DNA of 64,000 nucleotides from Serinus canaria (Eukaryota > Chordata > Aves > Passeriformes > Fringillidae): positions 39,509,696 to 39,573,695 of the forward strand of contig NC_066343.1 in NCBI RefSeq assembly GCF_022539315.1, given 5' to 3'. The translations under genes and the position numbers were made by a program. Below are positions 25,946 through 37,215 of this stretch, one piece after another. The notes under the pieces are model-generated. The model was not told the DNA's origin and ran no database searches. It worked only from the letters and a program-made list of their open reading frames with translations. Numbering within the stretch: the first letter of the stretch is position 1; each line of letters opens with the position of its first letter.

Positions 25946-26670
25946 ATAGAATCATAGAATCATCATAGAAGAGACCTACAAGGTCATCCAGCCCAACCAT
26001 CCACCCGGCATTACCACAGCAACCCCTTCACCACTAAGGCTCCAGACTTCTCTTGAACTCCTCCAGGGATGGTGACTCCACCACCTTCCTGAGCAGCCTA
26101 TTCCAGCTCTTGAACCCCAAAGAGAAAAAAATTCTGAATCTCCCCTGTCTCATCTTAAGGCCATTTCCTCTGGTCCTCTCACTGCTGGCACAGTAGAGGA
26201 AACCAGCCCCCACCTCACCACACCCTCCTTTCAGGGAGCTCTGGAGAGCTGTGAAGCTCCCCCTGAGCCTCCTCTCCTCCTGACTAAACAAACCCATATC
26301 CCACATATATCCTTATAAAACCTGCTTTCTAGTCCTTTCAAAGCCTTGTTGCCCTTCTCTGGACACATTAAAGCATCTCAAAGGACCTTTTGAAGTGCGA
26401 GGCCCAGAGCTGATCAGGATTCAAGGTGTGGCCACACCAGTGCTGAGTACAAGGGGATGCTCACTTCCTTAGTCATGCTGCCCAGGGTGCCATGGGGCTT
26501 CTTGGCCACCTGGGTACACTGTTGGCTCATACTGAGCCACCCTCTGCCAGCATCCCCAAGTCCCAAAGTTGCTGCTGCCAAAGTACTCCTGACCACTCCT
26601 CCTTCAGCCTGTAGAGCTGCATCAGGTTGTGACCCAAGTGTACTACTCCTTATTGAACCTCATGAAAGGA
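25946..26670 (-). mobile_element. CR1 LINE 3'-end fragment, antisense
   Basis: It begins with ATAGAATCATAGAATCATCA, the reverse complement of the CR1 terminal octamer array (ATTCTATG)n, so the 3' end is on the left. Reading leftward, the minus strand has the CR1 ORF2 C-terminal wording GLFSQEERRLRG, then LKGGCGEVGAG, TRGNGLKMRQGRF and VVESPSLEEFKR at 26034-26306, still largely in frame. Upstream of that the copy is shorter than full CR1 and is disrupted. It is 5' truncated and inactive. The intact tail and readable protein suggest a moderately young copy. Confidence 0.93.
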
Positions 26671-27485
26671 TGACAATAGATTTCAATTTTTTAAAAATAT
26701 ATTATTTAACAACAGAAATACATTGTGGCTTTTCAATGAAAGGGGAAGAGATGTATTGGACTTGCTCAATATTCTTCCCTTTACTTCTTCCTGTTTCACT
26801 TCTCTGAATCAGTTTCAGTAAATGGGATGTAGTATCTTCCATCCCACTTCTAAATAGACAATATGAGCTAGAGAAAAGGAAGCATAGAATTGTCTTCTTA
26901 TCAGCTTAGAAAGTGGAAGTGGATTTTAAACATGCCTATAAATACACAGCTAATACAAAACTAGATTAGTATAGCATCCCAGGGTTTGGGGGTAATCACA
27001 TTGTGTTTCTTTCCTGCCAAAAAGAATTTGGACCCTGCGGATCTGTGTTGATTATTAACATTCCCTAATTTCCAATTAACTCTGCTGTGTGGTATGCAAA
27101 GTTACTGAAAGATTGACTCTGAAAACCAAATGCATGATACTCACCTTTAAAATGTAACTCAGATTATTAATTCAAAAGTATATTATTTCTACATGTCATG
27201 TATGAGCTCGTTTTCTCAATTCTTTTGGCATTCTTACAATCTACATGCTTTTGGTGAGGTCTTCTACTGCCTACATTCTACTCCTGCTGAAGGATATTCA
27301 CAAAGGATTATGCTTTGTGCTTTGCTCGTAGGTTTAAACCTACAAAGTCATGTCACCCCATTTATCATGTGATTATTTCAACTACACATTTTATTGTTCA
27401 TAATGCTGAGATAAGCCTTAATAAAGAGTAAAAATCAGAGCACTTTGTGAAAAATTGCGAGAGTAAATAGGCCCCTGGCTGAATG
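26671..27485. other. Intergenic spacer, nothing recognised
   Basis: AT-rich sequence between two antisense CR1 fragments. Only short chance ORFs are present and no structural repeat was noticed. Confidence 0.6.
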
Positions 27486-27950
27486 CAGAATCACAGAGTC
27501 ACTGGAGTAGAGAAAACATCTATAGAGGGCCTCATGCACTGTTCCCACTCAAAAAGGGGACAACTAGAGCAGATTCCTCAAGGCCAGTCTTCAGCTGGTA
27601 CTGAATGGCTCCAAGGAGAAAGACTCTACATCAGTGTCCTTTGTGGCCATTGAGAGCAATGATCACCTCACTCAATCTGCTGGTAACACTTCTCCTATTG
27701 CAGCCCAAGTGGTTGTTGGCAATCTCTGCAGCAAAGGCATAGTGATGATTCACATTCAATTGCCCACAGGACCTCAAAGTCTTTTTCTATCAAGTATCTC
27801 CTCAGCTGTGTGTCCCAGCTTGTTTTGATGCACGTTGTTATTTCTCCCCAGGAAAATGACTTTTCTTTCCCCTTTGCTGAGCTCAATGAAATTCCTATTT
27901 ACCCATTTCTACAGTTGTCTGACAACATACAACCAACTGGAGTACCAATC
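27486..27950 (-). mobile_element. Old CR1 LINE fragment, antisense
   Basis: It starts with CAGAATCACAGAGTCACTGG (CR1 3' terminus, reversed). It continues through CACTCAATCTGCTGGTAACA, GCAGCCCAAGTGGTTGTTGG, then CCCCTTTGCTGAGCTCAATG and CCCATTTCTACAG, all familiar antisense CR1 segments in the right order. Internal deletions and many substitutions make it clearly older than the copy at 25946. No ORF survives. Confidence 0.82.
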
Positions 27951-30900
27951 AGAGAGGTTTGGATTGTTTTGGTAGCACTGAGATATATATTTTAAATTAT
28001 GTGTGCTACGTGAAATGCAAGGTCATACTGTCCCTGCAAAGTTTCTTGATAGGATAACTGCTTTTACTGAGTCTTTGATGAATTTTTTTCCTTAACCAAG
28101 CAGCTATTATTCAGCTAGATGTACACATTAGCATACACCAAGAGTGAAAGAAATGCTGTTATTGTTAAAGAAATATGTGCCACCCTCTTGGATCTAATCT
28201 GTATACTACTTCTGACAGATGTTACTTAGCAAAGTTTTCTGTGATGACAAAGGCTTTCTCCTCTCGTTATTCAGCAAGGTTCTGACCACCTAGATGCACA
28301 TGTGTATGTAGGGTAATTGTAGCTTTGTGGTCAGGGACATCTGCAATCAGATCTTTGCCAAAAATTTCTGTTATGACTAGGATTGCTCAGTGAACCCAAG
28401 TTGCTTCAGTTCAGTTAAATTATTGAAGGAAAATAAATGAAAATAAAATGTTTTCCATTGGCAAAGAACATTTATTTCATTGTTCTCAAGAATTAGTCAA
28501 AATCTAATGAAGAAAAAACATCAGCAAACTTTTATCCAAAGACCAAAGGGTAACAGAAACAAAGCAAAAGAAACCTGCGTGACCTGAATAGTTAATAAGT
28601 TAGGTGGTTTCTAAAAAAAGAAGAAACTCAAGGCTGTGACTAAAGAAGCAAACAAAACTGTAGGTCACCTGCTTCAGGGTAGCTCTGTCATGGCTTATGT
28701 CACGTTCTCACAGTGAATTCCTGAGCAAATACACCTTGCACAAACAAACGTCAGGGGTTGCATTTCAGTAGTGCTGAACAAATGTTCCAGCAGCGAAGCG
28801 TACTGTTCCTTTGGAGAGGCGGCAGCAGCAGCCTGAGCAGCCGGATACAGCGTGCCCATGGGTGGGGGCATGCCTGGCCCGCCCGGGGTGTTGCAGCAGC
28901 AGCTTGTGACACGGCAAGGCAGGAGGCCTCTCTGCAGCATTTTGTCTGGTTACAGGCTACCAGCTATAGGTAACAGACAGAGAGGTAAATGGCACCCGTC
29001 AGGCAGGCACGGAAAAATGCAAGTCAGAGGGATTTTTCACTTGGTCACTGTGCTTTAGTTCATTTTGGCTGTTGTGTATGTCATGAAAAAAAACTTCAAA
29101 ACTCAGCAAGGTCTTTTCAGCTGAACATGCTCAGCTGTGTAAGAAAAGCTGTCAGCTTTTGCTTGGTGAGGGTATTTATACAGTACTTCCAAAGACAGGC
29201 TATGTCCTCAATTTCCAAGTCTGATTCAGAAATACTGTTATGATTGAAAGCTGATACTTCTGCATCTACATTTCTATATGCTATCAGTACTCTGCTAGTT
29301 ATGGAGTTAGAAAATATGAAAGTAATCTGGATTTTCTTTGGCTGGACAGGAAGCCTCTAGCAAGTGAAACTAATTTTTTTCTGAGCTGAAGGAATTTCAA
29401 GAGCTAGCCTGCCTTTTTTTGCCCTACCATTTTATACTGACACAAAATCATGCTCAGCCCACTTTGTCAACACAACCATGTACTTTATGTATATATTTTT
29501 AAAACTTTCACAAATTCCTGTATTCATATGTTCGATAACTGTGGCTACTTTCTACTTTAATAATACCAGTATCTTAATTGGCATAATTAAGAGCAGGGAA
29601 ATAAAAAGATGGAGCCTATACAAAGACAGCTATACAAAATCTGCATGCTAGCACCAAGGTGGCTTTGAGGAAAAAAATTCATAAAATGCTTCCAGTTGCT
29701 GGAATAGAAAGAATGGCAGAATGGTAGAGCTAGTATTCCGGGTGGACTAAGGTGTGAAGGTCCTTGGCTTCTCCTGTAATCAGCTGCTGTAAGTTATTCC
29801 AGCCACTAGTCTTCTTAACATATATTTTATATTTAAACTAGGTTACTTTAGGAAAAACTATGTATCTATATTAGTTTTTAATGGGTATTTTATAGGCAAA
29901 TAAATATATTATCTCATCAGGCTGAACTAGAAATAATTACATCATTTAGCTGCACTGCAGATGTAAGTACAGACAGCTGTTTTGGGTTCATTGGCAGTCT
30001 CTCAGCTGTTTCTAAAATACTCCATCAGGCAACAAAAGCAGAGTGGGAGGCATCGCTCTGCACAGTTCCTGCTCTTCAGTGTTTATGTTGCTGAAAATCC
30101 AATCTTTTTCAACTTCTAATGTTTAGCTCCTACTCTTAATTTCTGTTCCCAACCAGTTGTTTAGATATAATTACTACTACTCTGTAGAAATGGCAAATGT
30201 AATTTTAGGGAGTGATTTTCTAGCAAGGATCTGGAGACTGGGCATAGGGCAATCTCTGTATGTAATCAGCAGTTCTCTTTAGGAAATGGTATTACATGAG
30301 TGAATAAACTGTATTTGACTGTTTAAACTAGCTGGCTTGTTTAGCTCAGCTAAACAAGTATCCTGTATATTATATATAACAAGTAGTTTGTATCCTGTGT
30401 CTTGTGGAGGACACTGGTGAAAATGGGTCCTAGTGAAAGTTATAGATTTTTTCCTAAGATTTACATGAATACATGGCATGGATGGATGTATATAAACACA
30501 TGTCTGTAACTGCCATAGAGGCAATGATTTTAAAAGAGATAAATCTTTGAGTTATGAATTCTAGAAAGCAAAGAGGTGCTCTGGGCTGTCTTGGAGTACC
30601 AGCAGTTTCTGTAGATGAATAAGGTCTGCGGGATTTCATCATAATCTCCAAACAAAGCCCCAGTTTGTCAATATACTACATACAACAGGGTCATTTATAT
30701 GTACAGTTTGAACTGATGTACATCCCAGAATGAGAAGAAAGAGATTAAATCAGTGAATTGAAATGGCTAAGGTTTGTCAAGTCATTTAACATGGAATATG
30801 TTTTGTACTTTCATTTTGGAACTGCAAGTTAATGAAGGTAGCTACTTTTAATCCCTTGAAGTTTTGTTGTCAAGTGCTAGAGTGAATTTTGGTACACAAA

Positions 30901-33900
30901 AAAGACACAAAGGGGAATAATTTAAAGTAATATAATACATATTTTGAGAAACAGCAGATTCAAGACATTCTGTGGATTAAGTTTGTTATTGCTTTTGTCC
31001 TATTTATACACCACCTGACATGCATCTGGTATGCTTTTGACAAGTAAGCAAAGTATTTTAGATTTGTACAAGATTAACTTAATGACACTTGAAGCAAAGG
31101 AAGGACAATGAATAAGTGGGAATAAATAATAATAGGGTCTTAATATACTTTTGTGACAGTCAGAAATCTTGAGCTGTAGATCCTTAGAAGAGGTAAAATG
31201 AGCAACTCATAAATGGCAGCTGCCAGCTGTTTAAAGAGTGTCCTCAAATATTTCTCATTATTAGAACAGATTCTGGGATGTTTTAAAATGAAAGTGCAAA
31301 CTTGGGTTGCTCTCACACTGAATATCTATGCAGTAATGAGACTGTGAAAAGCCATATGAAATATGCAATATGTATTATCCTGTATTGCTTTAGTTGGATG
31401 TAACATAAATATTGGTGTGTATAAGCAGGGCAGTCCTACCACCTGAACCCACTGTGTGTTCTTTAAGATAGTTTTGATAACTTTTAGGGGATTTCTATGG
31501 TACCATTCAAGGAGAACTAACACTGTGCTGAAAATAGAAAAATTCAATGAACAATGAATTGGGCAAAGTTTCACCGCAATCCATTTTTCTACATGGAGTC
31601 TGCAAAGATACTTCTTTATTTTTGTGAAATAAACAAGCAGATCCCTCATAGGCACTTGAACCTTCCGTAGCACCAATTCCTTGAGCAGTTGCAGGAGGCA
31701 CCGAGCCTTGCCATGGGTCCCTTCCCTAGCCCAACTCTGCTGTCCCAAGGTTCAACTTGCATTCTCCAACTCCAGGAAAGTCCACAAGACAATACTGAAG
31801 CTTGTTTCTTATCCCATCACCACAGGAAACTAATTCCTGTCAAAGAGTCTTTCTGTCCTTGGCATTCCTGCTCCCAGCCACTTTAACCTCTTTTTGCAGC
31901 AAAGCCTCCTTGCCCTCCAGTCTGTCACAAATTACAGCTGCCAAGCAGGCTCAGTTAGAATGTCCCTTTCACAACTAAAATATGGTTATTTTTTGTGTCC
32001 TAGATTTGGATTCCTCTTCTTGTGCACTGAGCTTAGTAAAGTGCAATCATTTAATCCTTTATTGATCTAGGAGTTTTGCTTTCCCTTTTTTTTTCTTGCT
32101 GTCTAACGCTCTTAGATATTAAGCAGCTGATTCAAAGTGTATTTCAGGTATTTATACAGAGTACTTCCTGGTGTGGGATCATCAGCCAAGTAACAATATT
32201 TAAAACAGGTGAAAGGAGGGAGCTGAGGTGGCATTTATTAGTGCCTTGCCTCACCCTCTTGGAGGAGGAAGTCTGCCCCGGAGCAGACTTATGGGGTTGC
32301 TATGGACACTAGTATACAATGTGCTGCAAACAGAAAAGGACTGAACTTTCCAGAGGGCCCTTCTGTCGAGTAAGTTTCAGCAATTTGGAAAATGTTGAAC
32401 CTTCAAGGTAAATTTTTCAGCAGTAACAGTCAAACTAACATTTGTAATAACAAATCATTAGCACTTGAGTATGTACTACAAGTGTTTTGGTTACTTTATT
32501 TTGATGCATGCCAGAAGTAACTCAAATTTCTACTCAGATTTTGCCTCAGCTATTTTGTTCAAAGTCAGCTGAAATCAAGGCTAAACCCCTTTCACAAATG
32601 AGCAGCTCAAAGTAAAGAGTCACAGCTGGGAAGAAATACAGTATAATCTTGGGTATTAAGATCCTTTCAAGACCAAGATTAAGAAAAGTTTTATCAAGTC
32701 CAGAAGGGCTCTGGCCTACATGGAAACCATTGTCAGATCATGATGATGTTGAGGAGGTAATTCAAAACGTAAATGTGGAATGGGAAATCTGCTCTCAAGT
32801 ATGTCCTGAGAAATGTACTTTAGATGAGTTTTCTTGAAAGGTTTTATTATGCTTCCTATGTTAGCCCAGATACACAAATGTTGTTAAACAGGTTCAAAGA
32901 GTGCAGAACTAATTAGCTGACATCAAAGACATTACTTATTTGGAAGTGGATGAAGTAAACATGACACACATGAATGAGATGATCACTTTCTATGAAATAA
33001 ACAGAGCATGACCAAGGCTGAGCTCTCCTTTATGTAAGCCTGACATTCTACATGAAGTTGCTATTGCACCTTCAATTTTGAGCAAGCACCAGGTAGTCCA
33101 AATTTTATCAGAACATTTAGAAACAAATACAAAAATTCACCAAACACCAGAAACCACTTTTTCTTTTTTTTTCATTCAGTTGAAAATTAGGGGTAACACT
33201 TCAAAGAAAGTGGTAATATAAACCCAGAAAAGTGACTGTGGTTTTATGCCACTTGTGTTAAAGGAAACAGAGCTCTAGTGAACACACTATGTCAAGAAAC
33301 AAAATTTCACCTGTGAAATCCATGTCTTTCTATAGAATCCCTTTCTAAGAGGAATAATCTTGTAGAAATCTACTATAGGACCTAATCATCTTGCAAAGAA
33401 ACAAGCATACAGCAAAGCACATTTTAAAAATATTTGAATTATTTTTTGCAATAACTTCAAATGTGCTAAAAATATGTTTTGAAAAACAAGAAAAAGGTTT
33501 TTCTGAAAGTTTTACACATACTTACAGAATGGATAGAATTACAGAATTTTTCACTACTGAATATACTCAAATGATACCTTTTGCTTGGTGTTCACTGTTT
33601 AGTAGTGCTTTGATCAGTAGTTCAGAAGCTAGAATTGGTATTCAGCATGGCTCTGCTTTGTGCTAATTAGCTTGATTGGCAGAGCTAATTAGCCTGGATG
33701 TAGCATTGTGCTGATGCAATGAGACAGCTTTTTGATATATAAGCTAATATTGTTGCATGGCAATGTGGTGTTCCAGTCCATTAATAACTAGATCAGCTCT
33801 TCCCCTATTATGGCATTGCATTTCCTGCTGTAGATGAGATCACAAGGATTTTGCACAAGGGACAATAACTGAAAATTTACCATAAGGATGGACATCCTGC

Positions 33901-34107
33901 TGGAAACACTTGGACTTTTAAGGTAAGCCACGTTGCTTTTGCTGCCTCTGATCTTCAATCCTCTCCTAGCCAGACGTCCACTATACAGGTGAATTTGTAA
34001 AAGACTTTGTGCCATACTCATTGAGACTAGACTTTAAATGAAGAGAGGAGAGAGTCTTTAGAAAGAGATTTGATAATTGGCGTAGCCTATCAATAATTTT
34101 GGTCTTT
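27951..34107. other. Intergenic spacer, no confident gene
   Basis: About 6 kb of mostly AT-rich sequence. The exception is a GC-rich islet near 28770-28990, described separately. A 140-codon minus-strand ORF at 31326-31748 has no recognisable features. A short perfect palindrome lies at 30336-30358. No RNA gene or retroposon was recognised here. Confidence 0.55.
28770..28990 (-). other. GC/CpG-rich islet with Ala/Pro-rich minus ORF
   Basis: The island is GC-rich with several CpGs in otherwise AT-rich DNA. On the minus strand an 81-codon frame (28695-28940) contains PGGPGMPPPMGTLYPAAQ, a run of five alanines and then SPKEQYASLLEHLF, which looks more like genuine low-complexity protein than chance. 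A GT after GTGCAAG near 28737 could be a splice donor. It may be an orphan exon, a fragment of a processed pseudogene, or a non-coding regulatory islet. I do not recognise the protein. Confidence 0.4.
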
Positions 34108-34760
34108 GTTTCACAGAATCACAGATTGGCTGATGTAGGAGGGAGCTCTAAGTATTGGCTGGTCCAACACCCCAGCTCAGACAGCCAGCTAGGCCAGGTT
34201 GCTTAGCACTGTCTCCAGTTGGGTTGACTATCTCCAAGGATGGAGACCCACCAGGGAGAATCCACAGCCTAAATGGGGAACATGTTCTAGTGTTCGATAG
34301 TCCTTAGTGTCAAAAAGTTTTTCATCTACTTAAATGTAAATTCTTGCATTTCAATTTGTGCTCATTGCCTTTTGTCCTGCCATCAGATACTACTGAAAGA
34401 AGTTTGACTGTCTTCATTATAACTTACGGTCAGGTAATTATGCACACTAAACCTTCCCTTCTCCCTGCTCTCTCAACCTTTCCTTCTGTGACAGCTCTAA
34501 TCATGGAATATCAGTCTCCTTCATAGCTGTTTGCTAGTGTTTGTCCCATATGTCCATGTCTGTCCTGTGCAGGGAGGCCCAGAGATGGACCAGTTTTCCA
34601 GGAGTGTCTCACCCTGAGTGGAGGGGAAGGATCACCTCACTCAGTCTGTTGGTGATAATTTGCTAAAGCAGCCCAGGAAACTGTTTGCCTTTCTTAGGGA
34701 AACTGCTGGCTTTGACTTGTCCTGAGGATTCACAGGTCTTCCTTTCATTCAGTATTAATA
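34108..34760 (-). mobile_element. CR1 LINE 3'-end fragment, antisense
   Basis: It opens with CACAGAATCACAGATTGGCT (CR1 3' terminus reversed) and GGTCCAACACC. It then has CCAGTTGGGTTGACTATCTC with CAAGGATGGAGACCC, TGTGCTCATTGCCTTTTGTCC, GGCCCAGAGATGGACCAG and CACTCAGTCTGTTGGTGATA. The order fits an antisense CR1. It is interrupted and diverged, with no coding frame left, and is 5' truncated. The right boundary is uncertain by tens of bases. Confidence 0.85.
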
Positions 34761-37049
34761 GGTTTCCACCAGTGCCTGGAAATGGGATTATATCATTGGC
34801 ATTATTTTCTTTGTTGCTAATTTATAGGAAACATGTTTTTATTGCTGTCCTTACATCTGATTATATTTTATTTCAGAAATCTTTAGGTTCTCTAATCTCT
34901 TTCCTGCACTTTATAACTTCATTTGTATTACCATCTATTTTCTTATTTTTAACATTAATTAAATTTGGTTTGTTTTATTTTTTTTCCTTATTGTTGTTTC
35001 TAAATGCAGTTCTCTGTTATTTAGGCTAAGATTACCAGAATTAAGAAGTTCTGCCAAACACAGCATTTGTCATAGCTTCAAATTTTAACTAAAGAGATCA
35101 CAGCCCAGTTTTCTCTGAATGTTCTTCTTCCCAGTAGTTTTTCTTACAGCTTTTTGAAATGGAAAATTTATCCCTTTTGAACAGCAAATTACTCGTGGGA
35201 ACTGTATTTTGTATTTCCATAACAAATACATGGGTGTTACAACAACTGAACTTTAAGCAACCACTAGTTTGCAATCTAGTAATTAATTAATTTTTATTCT
35301 ACTGAATTTAAAATAGATCCATTTACTCTTTAGTGTAAAATCTTTGCTTTTCAATTAACTACTATATTATTAATAAATATTACGATTTACTGCTTATTGC
35401 ATAAAATCATTGTATAACAAAGAATTTGAAGTCTACTCAAAGTCCTCAGGTTTAATTTTTATCTGTAACAAACAAAGATATTAAAGAAGGAATTTTTTGT
35501 CTGGTCGTATCTGGAGATATCAAGCTACCAAGAATCAATTTTATTTTTGTTTGTTTGTTTTTTGTTTGTTTTGTTTTTGGTTATTTTTTGTTTGGTTGGT
35601 TTTGAGTGGAGGTGGCGGTTATTTTGTTTAATTTTGGGTTTTCTTGTACAATGTATACTGTTGCATTCTGTAAATTAGGATGTGAAAAAATCTGCACATT
35701 TAGTACTGAATTTGAATAGGAGAAACATTGCTTGCTAATATTACTATCTTATATTGCTAGTTTTGGCACATCAGAAATCATTCTCTTTTAAGTGGAGTGA
35801 AATAAAGTTCAGGTAATTAAAACAATTTTCATATGCAGTCAGACTGCAAAAAATCTGAACTGTCATGCTAGAGAAATCAGTGGCACAGGTCTTGCAGGCC
35901 AAAACCTAGATCAGAACTATTGATCTTCATTAACTACCGGGCATTTCTTAACCTAAGTCATCTAAAGACCTATTGGTAAATTAATGGCCTGTTTTACTGA
36001 AACAGTCAAATTTCCCTGTATTTGTATAGTAAATTAGGTGTTCAGATTAAAATGGAGACTAAATTTAAACTCTGCAGCACTTGTGTTAAGGTACATAGTT
36101 TTTGTCTTGATTTTACAGCTGGTGCAAAGAACAATTAACTTGGATTCATGATGCTAACTAATGGCCAATTTTTGTCTCACTTGCACCTTTTTTGCACAAA
36201 CAGAGAGTGTTGGCTAATAAAACCTATGTCATCTTTTGAAGAAGATTCAAGAAGCCCAGAGCTAGGGAGTGGGATTGACAAACCTCCACATTAGTGCAAG
36301 AGAAAGGACGATGCAGAACCTGTAATAAATCTTGGGCATGTGGTTTCAAAAATTCATTATCACTCAGGCAAAGGCAACCACAAGCACAATTAACTTTGGT
36401 TGCCTTTAACAGGATGCAGATGTCTAGCAGCATGATCTGTCAGTATGCTTAATTAATTATCCATCCTAGAAATGATGAATCAAGAACTCCTTGATTTTGA
36501 TAATTTACAGATGATTTAGAAAAATGTTTTTACACTGAGCACATTTCCTTTCAGAGCATTCCCTTGCCTGTCTCTTAATAGTCCTTATAAATTAAAGGGG
36601 TTTGTATGGAAAATTAAAGTCTTTCATAACAAAAACCACGAGGGGGAGCCCATGTCACCAAGTTGGGTTTTTTTTTCCCTTCTTTTTTTCTTTTGTAACA
36701 TACTGAGAAAGTGATCCTCTGTTGTTTAAAGAGACAAGCATGACGCTTTTTCTTTAGTATTCACATGTTTTCAGCCTTCTTTTCAACCAGACCCAGTGAA
36801 AAGTCATCTGATACGGTGCATTTCTGAATGTTACCTTTATATAGGGGAAGTATTAAAAAGGTAAGAATCTTATTTTGTATAAAAACATAAAAAGAAAGAA
36901 GGTCCTGAATCTCATTTGACTCAGCTGTCTCTACTGAGTTCAGAAATTTTTTTATGAAATTTCATTTGGGTTTAGTTTTCCTTCTGTGGTGCCACACTGA
37001 AGAGGAAAATGTTCAGAGGCAGCAATTGTCATAGATATCCATTTGCATA
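34761..37049. other. Intergenic spacer with T-rich tract
   Basis: AT-rich non-coding sequence. A T-rich tract with TTTG units is at 35546-35640, and a CTCF-like motif is at 36636-36649. An expressed gene was not recognised; ORFs are short and frequent only because of composition. Confidence 0.6.
36636..36649 (+). promoter_or_regulatory. CTCF-like motif
   Basis: CCACGAGGGGGAGC differs from the well-known CTCF core CCACCAGGGGGCGC at two positions. It lies in AT-rich DNA roughly midway between the FRMD3 3' end and the RASEF promoter. This is a motif match by eye; occupancy is unknown. Confidence 0.4.
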
Positions 37050-37215
37050 CACACAGTCATAGAGTAGCTTGAGTTGGAAGAGACCCTAAAGATCATCTTG
37101 TTCCAAACCACCTGCCCTAGTCATGAATGTCACTCTCTAGATCAGGTTGCTCAAAGCCCCATCCAACCTGGCCTTCCAGGGATGTGGGACATACACAACT
37201 TCTTTAGTGAACAGG
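37050..37215 (-). mobile_element. Short CR1 3' fragment, antisense
   Basis: AGTCATAGAGTAGCTTGAGT, TGGAAGAGACCCTAAAGATC and CAAAGCCCCATCCAACCTGG are the reversed CR1 3'UTR in the usual order. They are followed by CCAGGGATGTGGGACATACA and TTCTTTAG. It is truncated after about 165 bases. Confidence 0.88.

Noticed and set aside
31326..31748. 140-codon minus-strand ORF in the spacer
   Set aside because: No recognisable domain, no exon signals and ordinary AT-rich composition; treated as chance.
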